Below, in pieces: positions 26,529-36,030 of a stretch of 64,000 nucleotides of DNA. Every line of letters starts with the position of its first letter. Position 1 is the stretch's first letter. A model generated the notes under the pieces. That model had not been told where the DNA came from. It saw only the letters and a program-made list of their open reading frames with translations, and searched no databases. Position numbers and translations under genes: made by a program. The DNA lies in NCBI RefSeq assembly GCF_000312665.1, contig NZ_HF536772.1, forward strand, positions 3,053,045 to 3,117,044. The letters are read 5' to 3'. This stretch comes from Rhizobium mesoamericanum STM3625 (lineage in GTDB: Bacteria > Pseudomonadota > Alphaproteobacteria > Rhizobiales > Rhizobiaceae).

Positions 26529-27017
26529 GGCAGGGTCCGCAGGACGCGCAGTGAGCGTTTTGGCGCGAATACAACTCGAAGCTCACTTTATAGCGATGTG
26601 ACGAAAGGTCGTGCATCTGACGGTTGAGAAACGACGTCGAAAGGGCTAAATTGCAGCCCGGAGGATTTTGATAAGAAGCGGCGCTCTCCGTTGGGAATGC
26701 GGGCCGCCCCTCGAAGCCTGTAGAAAACATTTCGCTTGCATCATTCAGACGTCACCCGGCCCTCGCTTTTGGCGGCCCAAGAGGAGAGTACGAATGAACT
26801 GCGCATTCTTTTCTATTCTCTCGACCGACCTTTCCATCGCGGCAAACTCGGGCACAGAGCGTTCCGATGGCCGTCACGTCGAGCGGTGGCACTCGATCCA
26901 AGCCCAAGACCCCGACCAGCGTTTCTTCCCAATGCGGGGACAGCGGCGGCAATATGCCAGGCATGTTGCGCCTTCGTGGTGCGGCTTTGCTTCCGACCAG
27001 CTGGAGGTGATGCCGTG
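26529..27017. other. 490-base upstream region of the AraC gene
   Basis: The AraC reading frame is open from 26736, but the segment before 27018 has no protein-like features and no ribosome binding site. No other gene is seen. Confidence 0.5.
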
Positions 27018-28154
27018 ATGACTGAAGACGTCATGACGCAGGCCAGAATGTCCGAGCGCCAGTTGGACGCTGAGAGTCTTGTGAGCGCGGACTGCGATGC
27101 AGTCGATGCGGTGTCGGCACGCCGGTCCCAATCGAAGTTACCGTCGTTTGAATTTTCGACTGCGGGGTTGCCGCGGTCGGATCAATTTGCGGCATGGCAC
27201 AAGAGTTTCGCGCCTATGCTCGAACTTACCGACACTGACCCGAAGACAACTAACTTCACCGGCCGCCAGAGGCTTTGGGATCTCGGTAGTCTTGTTCTTG
27301 CTCAAATCAGGACGGACAGCCTCGCATTTTCGAGCCTGCCATTGCATATTCGGCGGGATCCGGTTGATCACTGGACAATGACGGTACTGCTGTCCGGACA
27401 CGTCCGAACGGATGCGGGAAGACGGGCGTTTAACGCAGGCCCAGGCGAAGTTCAGATTCACTCGCTTGGTCGACCTTTCACTGGCGTCGCCGATAAAAGC
27501 GAAATGCTCGTGCTGTTCGTGCCGCGTGATTTTTCACTTGAGACAGCGGCCATGCTTGGATCGGCGGAATTTTCGACGCTAGGGACAGGCATGGGACGGC
27601 TGTTCTGCGACTACCTGATCGACGTAGCCAATCGGCTGCCGCTGCTCAGTCAAGCCGATTTACCTGGGCTCGTGGCGGCCACACGCGCAATGATCCTTGC
27701 CTGCGTCTCGCCGTCGGCGGACCATAGCGAGGCTGCCAAGGGACCAATTGCCACTGCGCTTCTTGAAAAGGCGAGGCAACTGGTGCACAGCCGACTGCTC
27801 GATCCCAAACTCGGAAGCGAGATGGTGCGGCGGGAGCTCGGCATTTCGCGCACGCGGCTTTACAACTTATTCGAGCCCTTCGGCGGCGTGATGCATTATA
27901 TTCAGCACCGTCGATTACTCAGTGCCTATGCCGCGTTGAAAGACCCCAACGATCGGCGTCTCATATTCCAGATTGCCGAAGAGCGTGGTTTCAGCGACGG
28001 CGCCGAGTTCGGTCGTGCTTTCAAGCGAGCGTTCGGCCACAGCCCAAGCGACGTTAGAAATCGAGGAGGAGGTGGCATACCGGTTCGCCCGGACCTCGAG
28101 GATTGCCCATCGCAGGAGCGGCTAGGCGTGCTTCTTCGAAGGCTGCAGGGGTAA
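27018..28154 (+). CDS. AraC family transcriptional regulator
   Basis: The 378-residue protein has an N-terminal AraC-binding-like sensor domain (AGLPRSDQFAAWHKSF at about 58-73 is typical of AraC proteins with a cupin_6 domain) and a C-terminal double helix-turn-helix (SEMVRRELGISRTRLYNLF and FQIAEERGFSDGAEFGRAFK). The ATG at 27018 has TGGAGG ten bases upstream, so the longer frame is not used. It is convergent with the GltS gene 70 bases away. Its target genes are not evident from the neighbourhood. Confidence 0.88.
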   Translation: MTEDVMTQARMSERQLDAESLVSADCDAVDAVSARRSQSKLPSFEFSTAGLPRSDQFAAWHKSFAPMLELTDTDPKTTNFTGRQRLWDLGSLVLAQIRTDSLAFSSLPLHIRRDPVDHWTMTVLLSGHVRTDAGRRAFNAGPGEVQIHSLGRPFTGVADKSEMLVLFVPRDFSLETAAMLGSAEFSTLGTGMGRLFCDYLIDVANRLPLLSQADLPGLVAATRAMILACVSPSADHSEAAKGPIATALLEKARQLVHSRLLDPKLGSEMVRRELGISRTRLYNLFEPFGGVMHYIQHRRLLSAYAALKDPNDRRLIFQIAEERGFSDGAEFGRAFKRAFGHSPSDVRNRGGGGIPVRPDLEDCPSQERLGVLLRRLQG

Positions 28155-28223
28155 CCTCGCGCCTGGGAGCAATTCCGAAATGGGCGGGAGTCCTGTGTCG
28201 CCAGCCTGAGGACCGCGCGAACT

Positions 28224-29429
28224 TCACCGGACAAGAAAGCCCAGCACCGCTGCATTCGCCAGATCGATGAAGAATGCAGAAACGAGTGGCAGGATGATGA
28301 ATGCGATTGTCGCTGCACCATGTATTTTGGTTATGGCGGTCATGTTGGCAATCGCTGTTGGAGTAGCGCCAAGCGAGATTCCGCAAAAACCCGCGGAAAT
28401 CACCGCGGCTTCATAGTTACGTCCCATCGCCGGGAAAACAACGAACAGGATATAAGCGATGGCCACGACCGTCTGAATTGCCAACACGATCACAAGCGCA
28501 AAACCCAAGCCGCTCAGCCCCCACAATTGCATGCTCATCAACGACATTGCGAGAAACACGTTCAATGAGAGATCGGATATCAGCGAAAGAGCGCGGCTTC
28601 GCGTCGGCCAAGGCAGGTTTGGGACCACGAATGGGACTGTATTCGTCATCACGATCGCGAGCAGCAAGCAGACGACAAACAGCGGAAGATTAATGCCAGC
28701 ATCCAGGATGAGCTCATGCAAGGCATATCCCGCGAGTATGGCGACGTTGGTTACCAGCAGGGTTCGCAACAGACTGATATAACTGACGTCGTCATGATGG
28801 CTACTGACTGCCGCGCGCGACACGCCTATGATCAGTTCGTCTTCTGCGCCGCCGCTCAAGTGATGGCGTTTGATCAGGTATTGCGCAATTGGTCCCCCGA
28901 CGAGGCTAGCAATGACGAGGCCAAGTGTTGCGCTGGCAACACCAACCTCCAACGCATTCATAAGCCCGAAGCGATTGGTTATGATCGGAGCCCAGGCAAT
29001 GGTCGTCCCGTGACCGCCGATGAGGGACGTTGATCCCAGCAACATTGCCATGCCCTGTGGAAGACCGAGCATGTCGCTGGCTCCGATGGCGACAAGATTC
29101 TGAATGACAAGGAAGACCAGCGTGATGCCGAGAAGGATGAGGAACGGCTTTCCGCCTGCCGCCAGATCGGAAAGCCTGGCGTTTAGGCCGACACCCGTGA
29201 AAAAATAAAGAAGCAGCATGTCCCGTGCGGCGAGCGTGAAACTGATTTCCACGCCAAAGGCCTCGTAGGCAATAAGCGTTGCCAATGCCGCCAGAAGTCC
29301 ACCGGTGACAGCCTCCGGAATGCTCCAACGGGCAAGGATGGGAATGAAACGGTTGAGATTGGCCCCAGCAAAGAATACGAGAATTGCGATGGTAAAGGAC
29401 AACAGCCCTGGGACCTGTATCACCGACAT
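28224..29429 (-). CDS. gltS: sodium/glutamate symporter
   Basis: The 401-residue membrane protein has about ten hydrophobic segments and the two GltS re-entrant motifs, seen as GSTSLIGGHGTTIAW and as GFCGISLGATPTAIANM. GltS imports glutamate with sodium. The start at 29429 is preceded by AGGGTGAC. The gene stands alone. Near relatives in rhizobia are equally long, and no active-site gap was noticed. Glutamate is the family's usual substrate, though other dicarboxylate amino acids are possible. Confidence 0.92.
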   Translation of the reverse strand: MSVIQVPGLLSFTIAILVFFAGANLNRFIPILARWSIPEAVTGGLLAALATLIAYEAFGVEISFTLAARDMLLLYFFTGVGLNARLSDLAAGGKPFLILLGITLVFLVIQNLVAIGASDMLGLPQGMAMLLGSTSLIGGHGTTIAWAPIITNRFGLMNALEVGVASATLGLVIASLVGGPIAQYLIKRHHLSGGAEDELIIGVSRAAVSSHHDDVSYISLLRTLLVTNVAILAGYALHELILDAGINLPLFVVCLLLAIVMTNTVPFVVPNLPWPTRSRALSLISDLSLNVFLAMSLMSMQLWGLSGLGFALVIVLAIQTVVAIAYILFVVFPAMGRNYEAAVISAGFCGISLGATPTAIANMTAITKIHGAATIAFIILPLVSAFFIDLANAAVLGFLVR

Positions 29430-29706
29430 GTGTCACCCTGACTGACGCCGCGGCCCCGCCGCGTTTGCGGTTGCAGGTGCCACTTTGACACGCGCCGCGC
29501 GATTCAGCCAGCGCAAAACGCTTCCGCGGTTACATCCGACCGGCCAGGGAACTTCATTTCGGTTGCGAGTAGGAGAAACCCGGCGGGTCGCGCACTGCGG
29601 CATTATTCAGGCCGTTATTGTATGCCCGGTATCCAAGAGCTTCCCACGTCAGCGAATGGCGCAAAATTGTCACTGCTAACATTCGCTGCTTGCCACTTGC
29701 CGTGGC

Positions 29707-30069
29707 TCATTTACCCGGCCGCCCGAGCTTCCAGTCAGAGTCGCCCGACGGACAGGCAAGACCCTTGAAGCGGGTTTCTCCTTCCAGCGTGCGCTGGGTG
29801 GTTACAAAGGCGCGGCATGAACTTTCGGGATCAACGCCGATTTCTTCAATCACGCCGGCACTGCCAGTCGACGGGTTGGCCCAGGCAAGGGGCTTCACTC
29901 CAACGTCGCCGCGGCTGACGGTATCTGCGATGACCGCCTGATCGGTCTTCCCAGGTGCCGCGATCGGCTGTGTAACGGCGGCGGTTTCCAGCGGTTCGAC
30001 CTTAGTACAACCCGTCAGCAACACAGCCAGAACAGCCAATTGCAATGCGTATTTATTTTCCCGCGTCAT
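29707..30069 (-). CDS. putative outer-membrane lipoprotein
   Basis: The 120-residue protein has a lipoprotein signal peptide (YALQLAVLAVLLTGC, Cys21 at the lipobox). The mature part resembles rhizobial RT0821-type surface lipoproteins: GDVGVKPLAWANPSTGSAGV, then CRAFVTTQRTLEG and a second Cys before the end. The ATG at 30069 follows CGGAAAG; the frame open to 30111 lacks a site. The function is unknown. The usual rhizobial pattern for such proteins is an envelope role. Confidence 0.75.
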   Translation of the reverse strand: MTRENKYALQLAVLAVLLTGCTKVEPLETAAVTQPIAAPGKTDQAVIADTVSRGDVGVKPLAWANPSTGSAGVIEEIGVDPESSCRAFVTTQRTLEGETRFKGLACPSGDSDWKLGRPGK

Positions 30070-30236
30070 CTGTACTTTCCGATGGTCGTTCTCCCGCATC
30101 GTAGCGTGCAATTCTGACAGCTAGCTGAGGAGCTACTATAGAAATGGGAGCAGTGCCAGCCTGTTCCGTAGATTCTGCTGCGGTGCTTGCGCATTTCCAT
30201 CACAAATTCGCCTTTCGCGCCATATGACGGCGCTCG

Positions 30237-30505
30237 ATGCTGATGCCGGTCTCTGTCTCGCGGGGGTCCTTGAGAGCCTTTCTATCGCCCGCAATTGCAG
30301 GGCTTAAAACGCAATCCGATCGTTTTCCGGACGTCTGGCGGGCGAGCGGCGATAGCGTAGCGATGAAGCCCCATCGCACGAGTGAGGAAATTGCCGCCAC
30401 GTTGCGTTCCTCGCATCGGCCGGGCCGGGCTACATGACGGAACAGGACATTCGTGTCGACGGCGGGCAGACACGCTCAGTGAAGTACCCGCTAAGACGGA
30501 TGTAG
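30237..30505 (+). pseudogene. C-terminal remnant of a short-chain dehydrogenase
   Basis: From about 30378 the plus strand encodes TSEEIAATLR and then, after a frame change near 30410, FLASAGPGYMTEQDIRVDGG followed by QTRSV. This is the standard end of SDR proteins (EEIAxxxxFLAS...YxTGQxxxVDGG). The Rossmann and YxxxK regions are missing and no start codon fits. It is therefore a short frameshifted remnant of a vanished gene. Confidence 0.5.
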
Positions 30506-30690
30506 AGTAAGTCGCCGATTGGGCCGACGTACTCTGCCAGCTGGGTTACCGGACCTCTGGTAGGTCTTCCCGGAATGTCTACCAGACGCAGAAAATGTTC
30601 CTATGCTCGGGGTCGTGATTGGCTAACGAGCAAGGCGCGGCACCTCTTCAATCATTTGGCCTCAATACTTTGCCGTTAGTGTCCGCGCCT

Positions 30691-31569
30691 TCAGGAGCCA
30701 GGCTCGCGAGCTGCCTCATCCAGCGCTGCGAAATCCTCTTCATCGATTTCGATACTTGCAGCAGCCACGTTTTCCTCAAGGTGCTTCACCTTGGAGGTCC
30801 CGGGAATCGGCAGCATCACGGGGCTGCGCTTGAGCACCCACGCCAGTGCCATCTGGCTCGGCGTCGCGCCATACTTACTGGCCAACCTGTCGAGGATGGA
30901 GCCTGGACGGGCGAGCCCCCCCGCCGCCAGCGGGTACCATGGAATGAAGCCAATGCCCTCGCGCTCGCAGTAGTCAAGTACGTCCTCGCTGCCGCGATCG
31001 ACAAGGTTATAGCGGTTCTGAACCGTAGCGACGGGAAATATCTTTCGGGCTGCCTTGATGTCTTCAACGGAAACTTCGCTCAGGCCGGCATGGGCAATGA
31101 TGCCCTCATCTAGGAGCGTCTTTACCGCGCCGAATTGCTCGTCGCGTGGAACCTTGGGGTCTATGCGGTGCAGCTGCCACAGATCGATCCGTTCGACGCG
31201 AAGTTTCTTGAGGCTGCCCTTCGCGCGTTCAAACAGGTAGTCCGGCCGCCCGTTCGGCGTCCAGATATCCGGTCCTTCGCGGATCAGACCTGCCTTGGTC
31301 GCTATCAACAGTCCTTTGTAGGGATATAGCGCTTCGCTGATGAGTTCCTCGGACACGTCGGGGCCGTAGGAATCGGCGGTGTCTATGAAGTTGACAGCGA
31401 TCTCGGGCAGGCGACGCAGGGTTGCCAATGCTTCGGCCTTGTCCCCAGGCGGTCCCCATATGCCAGGCCCCGTAACTCGCATGGCGCCGAAGCCAAGACG
31501 GTTGATGGCGAGGTTGCCGATTGCAAATTGACCCGATGCGGCGGCTGAGATCGTGGAACTGTCTGGCAC
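30691..31569 (-). CDS. aldo/keto reductase
   Basis: The 292-residue protein is a typical aldo/keto reductase: [10 protein letters not shown] near residue 61 with catalytic Asp and Tyr, the Lys at LIATKAG, and the LWQLHRID segment with its catalytic His. The NADPH site lies near the C-terminus ([14 protein letters not shown]). These enzymes reduce carbonyls with NADPH in the cytoplasm. The gene is alone, facing a decayed SDR remnant. The substrate is unknown. Confidence 0.88.
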   Translation of the reverse strand: MPDSSTISAAASGQFAIGNLAINRLGFGAMRVTGPGIWGPPGDKAEALATLRRLPEIAVNFIDTADSYGPDVSEELISEALYPYKGLLIATKAGLIREGPDIWTPNGRPDYLFERAKGSLKKLRVERIDLWQLHRIDPKVPRDEQFGAVKTLLDEGIIAHAGLSEVSVEDIKAARKIFPVATVQNRYNLVDRGSEDVLDYCEREGIGFIPWYPLAAGGLARPGSILDRLASKYGATPSQMALAWVLKRSPVMLPIPGTSKVKHLEENVAAASIEIDEEDFAALDEAAREPGS

Positions 31570-31745
31570 TGACCTTCTCCCGATTGCCTATCTTAAAGGT
31601 TGGCTTAATCGGGCTTAAGGTGGAGCGGGTTAAGAACAATGCAAGTCATTAGCCCAATCCGCGTTGCCTTCCCGAAGCTGGTCTCAAATGGGGCTAAGTG
31701 CGATCTGGCGCTCGAAAGCTTGCTGGGTAGCGCCAGATCTGGACA

Positions 31746-32027
31746 TCAGGCCCGCTCGGACTCAACCACGCGCCCTGAGATCAGGCGCAGCCACGGCGGC
31801 AGGTGAAAGAGGCACATCAGCAGATACATCGTTGTCATGCCGTCCAGTGGAAAGGGGCCCTGCATTGCGGAGCAGACCATGTCTGCTCCGCTTGTGATGG
31901 CGACAATCGCCATGACGGCGAAGCTGGGCGCAGCCGCAAGACACAGCCAGTCGATGACGCCTCCCGCTGTATTGTCCGTCGGCGCCTTGATCGATCCGCT
32001 GCGCCTTTCGTGGTCAGAAGGAAGCAT
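31746..32027 (-). CDS. small membrane protein coupled to DUF899
   Basis: The 93-residue protein has two hydrophobic segments (about 24-43 and 56-72), so it is probably a small inner-membrane protein. The ATG at 32027 lies five bases after the stop of the DUF899 gene, so translation may be coupled. The frame open to 32069 overlaps DUF899 and is rejected. No family was recognised. The tight spacing indicates that the two are co-expressed. Confidence 0.65.
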   Translation of the reverse strand: MLPSDHERRSGSIKAPTDNTAGGVIDWLCLAAAPSFAVMAIVAITSGADMVCSAMQGPFPLDGMTTMYLLMCLFHLPPWLRLISGRVVESERA

Positions 32028-32032
32028 AGGCG

Positions 32033-32833
32033 TTACGCCTGGCCATATTCGTCGTGACGGCGCCACCAAATGCCTTCCTCATTGCGGCCCAGAGGTGCGC
32101 GGTCGAGCCACTGATAGACGCCCCATATTCCGTCCAGCCCGCGAGCGTAGCTGGAGTAGGTATGATAGATGACGTCGTCCTGGAGCACAAAGGCGCTGAG
32201 GCCCGGCCTGTCGCGCGTATATGTGGCGATGTCGGTTCCGGTCATTGCGGCCATCTGGCCGACCGGTGTCTCGCTGCCGCGAAGCCGCCATTCCTGCACG
32301 GTTTCGCCCTGCTGCGGGCCTCGGGCTGCCGGTTCACGGCGGTAGTTGTACTCTATCCCGCCTTCGCGCTGCTGCTGATCGCTGAACAAAACGCTGAAAT
32401 CGAGGTTGAAATCGCTGCCGAAGGAGGATGCCCAGTCGAAGGTCCATCCCATCCGCTCCCTGAATGCCTTCAATTTGGGAAACGGCGCACGGGAAACGGC
32501 GGTGAAGGCGACGTCATGATTTTCGAGATGAACGACAACGCCGTTGAAGCCGTCCGCAATCGACGAGCAGGAGGGGCATCCGGCCGTATAGTCAGGGCCG
32601 AACATGAAGTGGTAGATGAGCAGTTGCGAACGGCCCTTGAAGAGGTCGCTCAGTGAAGCGCTGCCGTTGGCTGTCTCAAACCGGTAGTCCTTGTCGATCC
32701 GCACCCAGGGCAGTTTCTGACGACGTTGGGCCAGCATATCGCTGCGCCGCGTCAGTTCCTTTTCTTCGGCGAGCAGTTCGAGTCGTGCCGCAAGCCATTC
32801 TTCGCGTGTGCCTGTCATGTGCGTCGTCATCAT
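32033..32833 (-). CDS. DUF899 family thioredoxin-like protein
   Basis: The 266-residue protein matches DUF899: KLPWVRIDKDYRFETANGSA near residue 40, the strand LIYHFMFGPDY, and a thioredoxin-like C-P-S-C motif in AGCPSCSSIADGFNG. The C-terminal third has the WRRHDEYG ending typical of the family. The AAAAGGAG site precedes the double ATG. The CPSC pair suggests a redox function in the cytoplasm, but the family has no proven activity. It is divergent from the winged-helix protein gene at 32952. Confidence 0.88.
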   Translation of the reverse strand: MMTTHMTGTREEWLAARLELLAEEKELTRRSDMLAQRRQKLPWVRIDKDYRFETANGSASLSDLFKGRSQLLIYHFMFGPDYTAGCPSCSSIADGFNGVVVHLENHDVAFTAVSRAPFPKLKAFRERMGWTFDWASSFGSDFNLDFSVLFSDQQQREGGIEYNYRREPAARGPQQGETVQEWRLRGSETPVGQMAAMTGTDIATYTRDRPGLSAFVLQDDVIYHTYSSYARGLDGIWGVYQWLDRAPLGRNEEGIWWRRHDEYGQA

Positions 32834-32951
32834 ACTTCTCCTTTTGGTGTCTGTTGACGTAGCATGCCGCCACTTGCGGCTGCTTGGTGGTCGTGAGCAG
32901 ATTAGGGCCGGAGCCGGCGAGCGTGGGAGTTACAAGTTTGACGGGATTTCG

Positions 32952-34172
32952 ATGGACTCGATGATCACCGCCGCGGCGAGACTACTTGCGACCGGTGATC
33001 TTCTCGGCGCCCTGAAGAGGGTTGCGTTGCGCAGCGATGCGCCGGCGCTCGCCCTTCGCGGCATCGCGATGGCGCAGCTTGGTGATCTTCCTCGGGCAAA
33101 GGTCCTGCTCAAGACGGCCGCTCGTGGGTTCGGGGCAAAGGAGCCAGTCGCACGGGCGCGATGCCTCGTCGCTGAGGCGGAAATCGCGCTTGTCTCGCGC
33201 GACCTGACGTGGCCGGCCAAGACACTCACCTCCGCACGGGAGGTGCTGGAGGCACATGATGACCGCCTGAACGCTGCCCATGCGCGACATCTCGAGGCAA
33301 GGCGGCTTCTGCTCATTGGCCATCTCGATGAGGCCGAAGGCCTGCTTGCACAGGTCGATCCGGCTCCGCTTCCGCCCTCGTTGCGGACCGCCCACGAACT
33401 GGTTGTCGGAGGGATTGCCATTCGTCGTCTTCGCACGAATGCGGCACGCGCGGCTCTGCGTCGTGCGAAAAATTCTGCGCGCGAGGCAGGTATTCCGGCC
33501 CTCGAGGCGGAAGTCGAGGCCGTGTCCCAAGTTCTGAAAACACCGGCAGCGAGGCTGATCGGGCAAGGTGACGAGCGCTTCCTGCTGCTGGAGGAGGTCG
33601 AGGCGGTTTTGACGTCAGGGGCGCTGGTCGTCGATGCATGCCGTTATGTCGTGCGCAATGGCGACGAGCTCGTTTCGCTGTCGACGCGGCCGGTCTTGTT
33701 TGCGCTGGCGCGGGCGCTTGCGCAGAACTGGCCAGGAGACATGTCGCGCAACGCGCTGGTTGCCAGAGCTTTCCGGGCGAAGGAAGCCGATGAATCGCAT
33801 CGCGCAAGGTTGCGTGTCGAGATCGGGCGGTTGCGTGGGGAACTTCACCGGATAGCGGATGTCGATGCGACAAAGAGAGGCTTCGTGCTCGCGCCGCGTC
33901 GCGCCAACGAGGTGGTCATCCTGGCTCCGCCCGTCGAGGAGCAGAATGGTGAGATCCTCGCATTTCTGGCCGACGGGGAAGCCTGGTCGAGTTCGGCACT
34001 GGCGATCGCGATCGGAGCGAGCCCGCGTACGGTGCAGCGGGCGCTTGATGCCCTCGCCGAAGCGGGCAAGGTGCAATCCTTCGGCCGCGGGCCTGCGCGC
34101 CGGTGGACGATCCCTTCGTTGCCCGGGTTCCCGTCAACTTTGTTACTCCCAGGTCCTTTGCCCAATGAGTAG
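32952..34172 (+). CDS. TPR/winged-helix transcriptional regulator-like protein
   Basis: The 406-residue protein consists of an Ala/Leu-rich helical repeat region at about 1-210, a middle domain, and a C-terminal helix-turn-helix (EAWSSSALAIAIGASPRTVQ followed by RALDALAEAGKVQSFG and RRWTIP). I read it as a regulator whose helical repeats sense a ligand or partner. The ATG at 32952 is chosen because the segment before it is low-quality sequence; an ATG three codons later is possible. Being divergent from DUF899, it may control that gene. Confidence 0.7.
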   Translation: MDSMITAAARLLATGDLLGALKRVALRSDAPALALRGIAMAQLGDLPRAKVLLKTAARGFGAKEPVARARCLVAEAEIALVSRDLTWPAKTLTSAREVLEAHDDRLNAAHARHLEARRLLLIGHLDEAEGLLAQVDPAPLPPSLRTAHELVVGGIAIRRLRTNAARAALRRAKNSAREAGIPALEAEVEAVSQVLKTPAARLIGQGDERFLLLEEVEAVLTSGALVVDACRYVVRNGDELVSLSTRPVLFALARALAQNWPGDMSRNALVARAFRAKEADESHRARLRVEIGRLRGELHRIADVDATKRGFVLAPRRANEVVILAPPVEEQNGEILAFLADGEAWSSSALAIAIGASPRTVQRALDALAEAGKVQSFGRGPARRWTIPSLPGFPSTLLLPGPLPNE

Positions 34173-34181
34173 GATAGCTCC

Positions 34182-34826
34182 ATGAAACACTCCAAAGCTG
34201 AAATCCTTCGCGAATATGGCCCCTTTCCGGACGTGAAACAGGTGGGCGGCGTCACTTACGACGGTCGACATGTGTGGTTCGCGTCCGGCGACAGGCTTAA
34301 TGCCTTCGATCCGGATGCCGGCGAGGTCGTGCGCTCGATCGACGTTGCTGCGCACGCGGGAACTGCCTTCGATGGACGCTATCTCTTTCAGATTGCAGAG
34401 GATCGAATCCAGAAGATAGATCCGAAGACCGGTGCGGTGCTCTCGACAATCCCGGCTCCCGGCAATGGTCGTGATTCCGGGCTCGCCTGGGCTGAAGGTA
34501 CGCTCTGGGTAGGAGACTACCGTGGCCGAAAGATCCATCAGATCGATCCGGAAACCGGTGCGCTTCTTCGCAGCATCGAGTCTAACCGTTTCGTTACCGG
34601 TGTGACCTGGACCGATGGCGAGCTTTGGCACGCCACCTGGGAAGGGGATGAGAGCGATATCCGACACATTGAGCCCGAAACCGGACGGGTGCTGGAATGC
34701 ATCGAGATGCCGGCGGGGATTGGTATATCGGGGCTTGAGTCCGATGGCGCGGATCGGTTGTATTGCGGCGGTGGCAACAGTGGCAAAGTCCGTGCCGTCC
34801 GCCGGCCCAGAGCCAGCCAGTCCTGA
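34182..34826 (+). CDS. beta-propeller protein, glutamine cyclotransferase-like
   Basis: The 214-residue protein has repeated blades of about 45 residues with D-x-x-G-x-V/L-x-x-I (DPDAGEVVRSI, DPKTGAVLSTI, DPETGALLRSI, EPETGRVLECI). This fits a partial propeller of the glutaminyl-cyclotransferase/PQQ-repeat type without a signal peptide. It begins nine bases after the regulator-like gene on the same strand, so the two are likely co-transcribed. The length gives only four or five blades, so it may pair with another subunit. No catalytic residues were identified. Confidence 0.7.
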   Translation: MKHSKAEILREYGPFPDVKQVGGVTYDGRHVWFASGDRLNAFDPDAGEVVRSIDVAAHAGTAFDGRYLFQIAEDRIQKIDPKTGAVLSTIPAPGNGRDSGLAWAEGTLWVGDYRGRKIHQIDPETGALLRSIESNRFVTGVTWTDGELWHATWEGDESDIRHIEPETGRVLECIEMPAGIGISGLESDGADRLYCGGGNSGKVRAVRRPRASQS

Positions 34827-34869
34827 TGTCCCCTGGATATGCGCCGCCGGAGAAATCCCGCTGAATCCT

Positions 34870-36030
34870 CTAGTCCAATGTCCTGCGGAAGCGGCGGACA
34901 GCAATCAGCATGGCGACTGCCATCAGACAGGCGAGGGCGATCGTGTCGTAGGCAAGTGTCTCGATATTGGCGCCTTTCAGCATGATCGCCCTGACGATCC
35001 GGATATAATGGGTGAGCGGCAGGGCCTCGCCGATCCATTGCGCCCATTTGGGCATGCCGGCGAACGGAAACATGAAGCCCGACAGCAGGATGTTCGGTAG
35101 GAAGAACATCATCGCCATCTGCATGGCCTGCAACTGATTGGCGGCGATCGTCGAGAAGGTGTAGCCGATCGACAGATTGGTGATGACAAAGAGCGTGGTC
35201 GCGGCTGCGAGCGAAGCCGGATTGCCGAGGATTGGAATGCCGAAGACAAGCAGGCCGGCGGCAATAATGAGCAGCGACTGGACGAGGCCAATCAGCACGT
35301 AGGGCGCAATCTTGCCCAGCATGATTTCCAGCGGCTTGATCGGCATGGAGAGCAGGTTCTCCATCGTGCCGCGTTCGATCTCCCGGGTGACTGAGAGGGC
35401 CGTGAAGATCAGCAGCGTCATCGTCAGGATCGTGCCGAGCAGTCCGGGTACGATGTTCAGCGTCGATGATCCTGCCGGATTGTAACGGCGGTGCTGGACG
35501 ATGGAGAAGGCGGCCTTGCTCGGTTCGGCGAACTCGACCTGCCTGTCGTTGCCAAGCGCTGACGTCACGATGCCGGAAAGCGCACCCAGCGCCGAGCTCG
35601 ACGCGACAGGATCGGTGGCATCGGCAGCAACCAGCAGCGATGGCGTATCGCCGCGCCGAAGCGAGCGCTCAAAGCCGTTGGGGATCTCCACGACGAAGAG
35701 GGCATTGCCGGATTCCAGAAGCGAGTCCATGTCTTCGGCTCGGGTGACGACATGACGGATCTGGAAGAAATCGGTATTCTCCAGCGCCGCCAGTATCGAC
35801 CTGCCGACATCGGTGTTCTCGCGCATCAGCACTGCGGTCGGCAGATTGTGCGGCGTCGTGTTGATTGCAAAGCCGAATAGGAACAACTGCATGATTGGCA
35901 AGGCGACCATCGTCGCCAGCGTTATGCGGTCACGGGTCATCTGGATGAATTCCTTGATGGTCATGGCCCAGAAGCGCCCGAATGAGATCCCGTTGCCGTT
36001 GCGATTGCCTTTCGCCGTTGTCGTCATCAT
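34870..36030 (-). CDS. ABC-2 type transporter permease (YhhJ/YbhR type)
   Basis: The 386-residue protein has an N-terminal transmembrane segment, a large extracytoplasmic domain of about 150 residues, and five hydrophobic segments toward the C-terminus with the ABC-2 signature around FLPNILLSGFMFPFAGMP. This layout is that of YhhJ, YbhS and YbhR exporter permeases. Its ATG overlaps the stop of the ATPase gene. It is the last gene of the tetR-hlyD-ATPase-permease operon and would form a homodimeric export channel. Confidence 0.9.
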   Translation of the reverse strand: MMTTTAKGNRNGNGISFGRFWAMTIKEFIQMTRDRITLATMVALPIMQLFLFGFAINTTPHNLPTAVLMRENTDVGRSILAALENTDFFQIRHVVTRAEDMDSLLESGNALFVVEIPNGFERSLRRGDTPSLLVAADATDPVASSSALGALSGIVTSALGNDRQVEFAEPSKAAFSIVQHRRYNPAGSSTLNIVPGLLGTILTMTLLIFTALSVTREIERGTMENLLSMPIKPLEIMLGKIAPYVLIGLVQSLLIIAAGLLVFGIPILGNPASLAAATTLFVITNLSIGYTFSTIAANQLQAMQMAMMFFLPNILLSGFMFPFAGMPKWAQWIGEALPLTHYIRIVRAIMLKGANIETLAYDTIALACLMAVAMLIAVRRFRRTLD

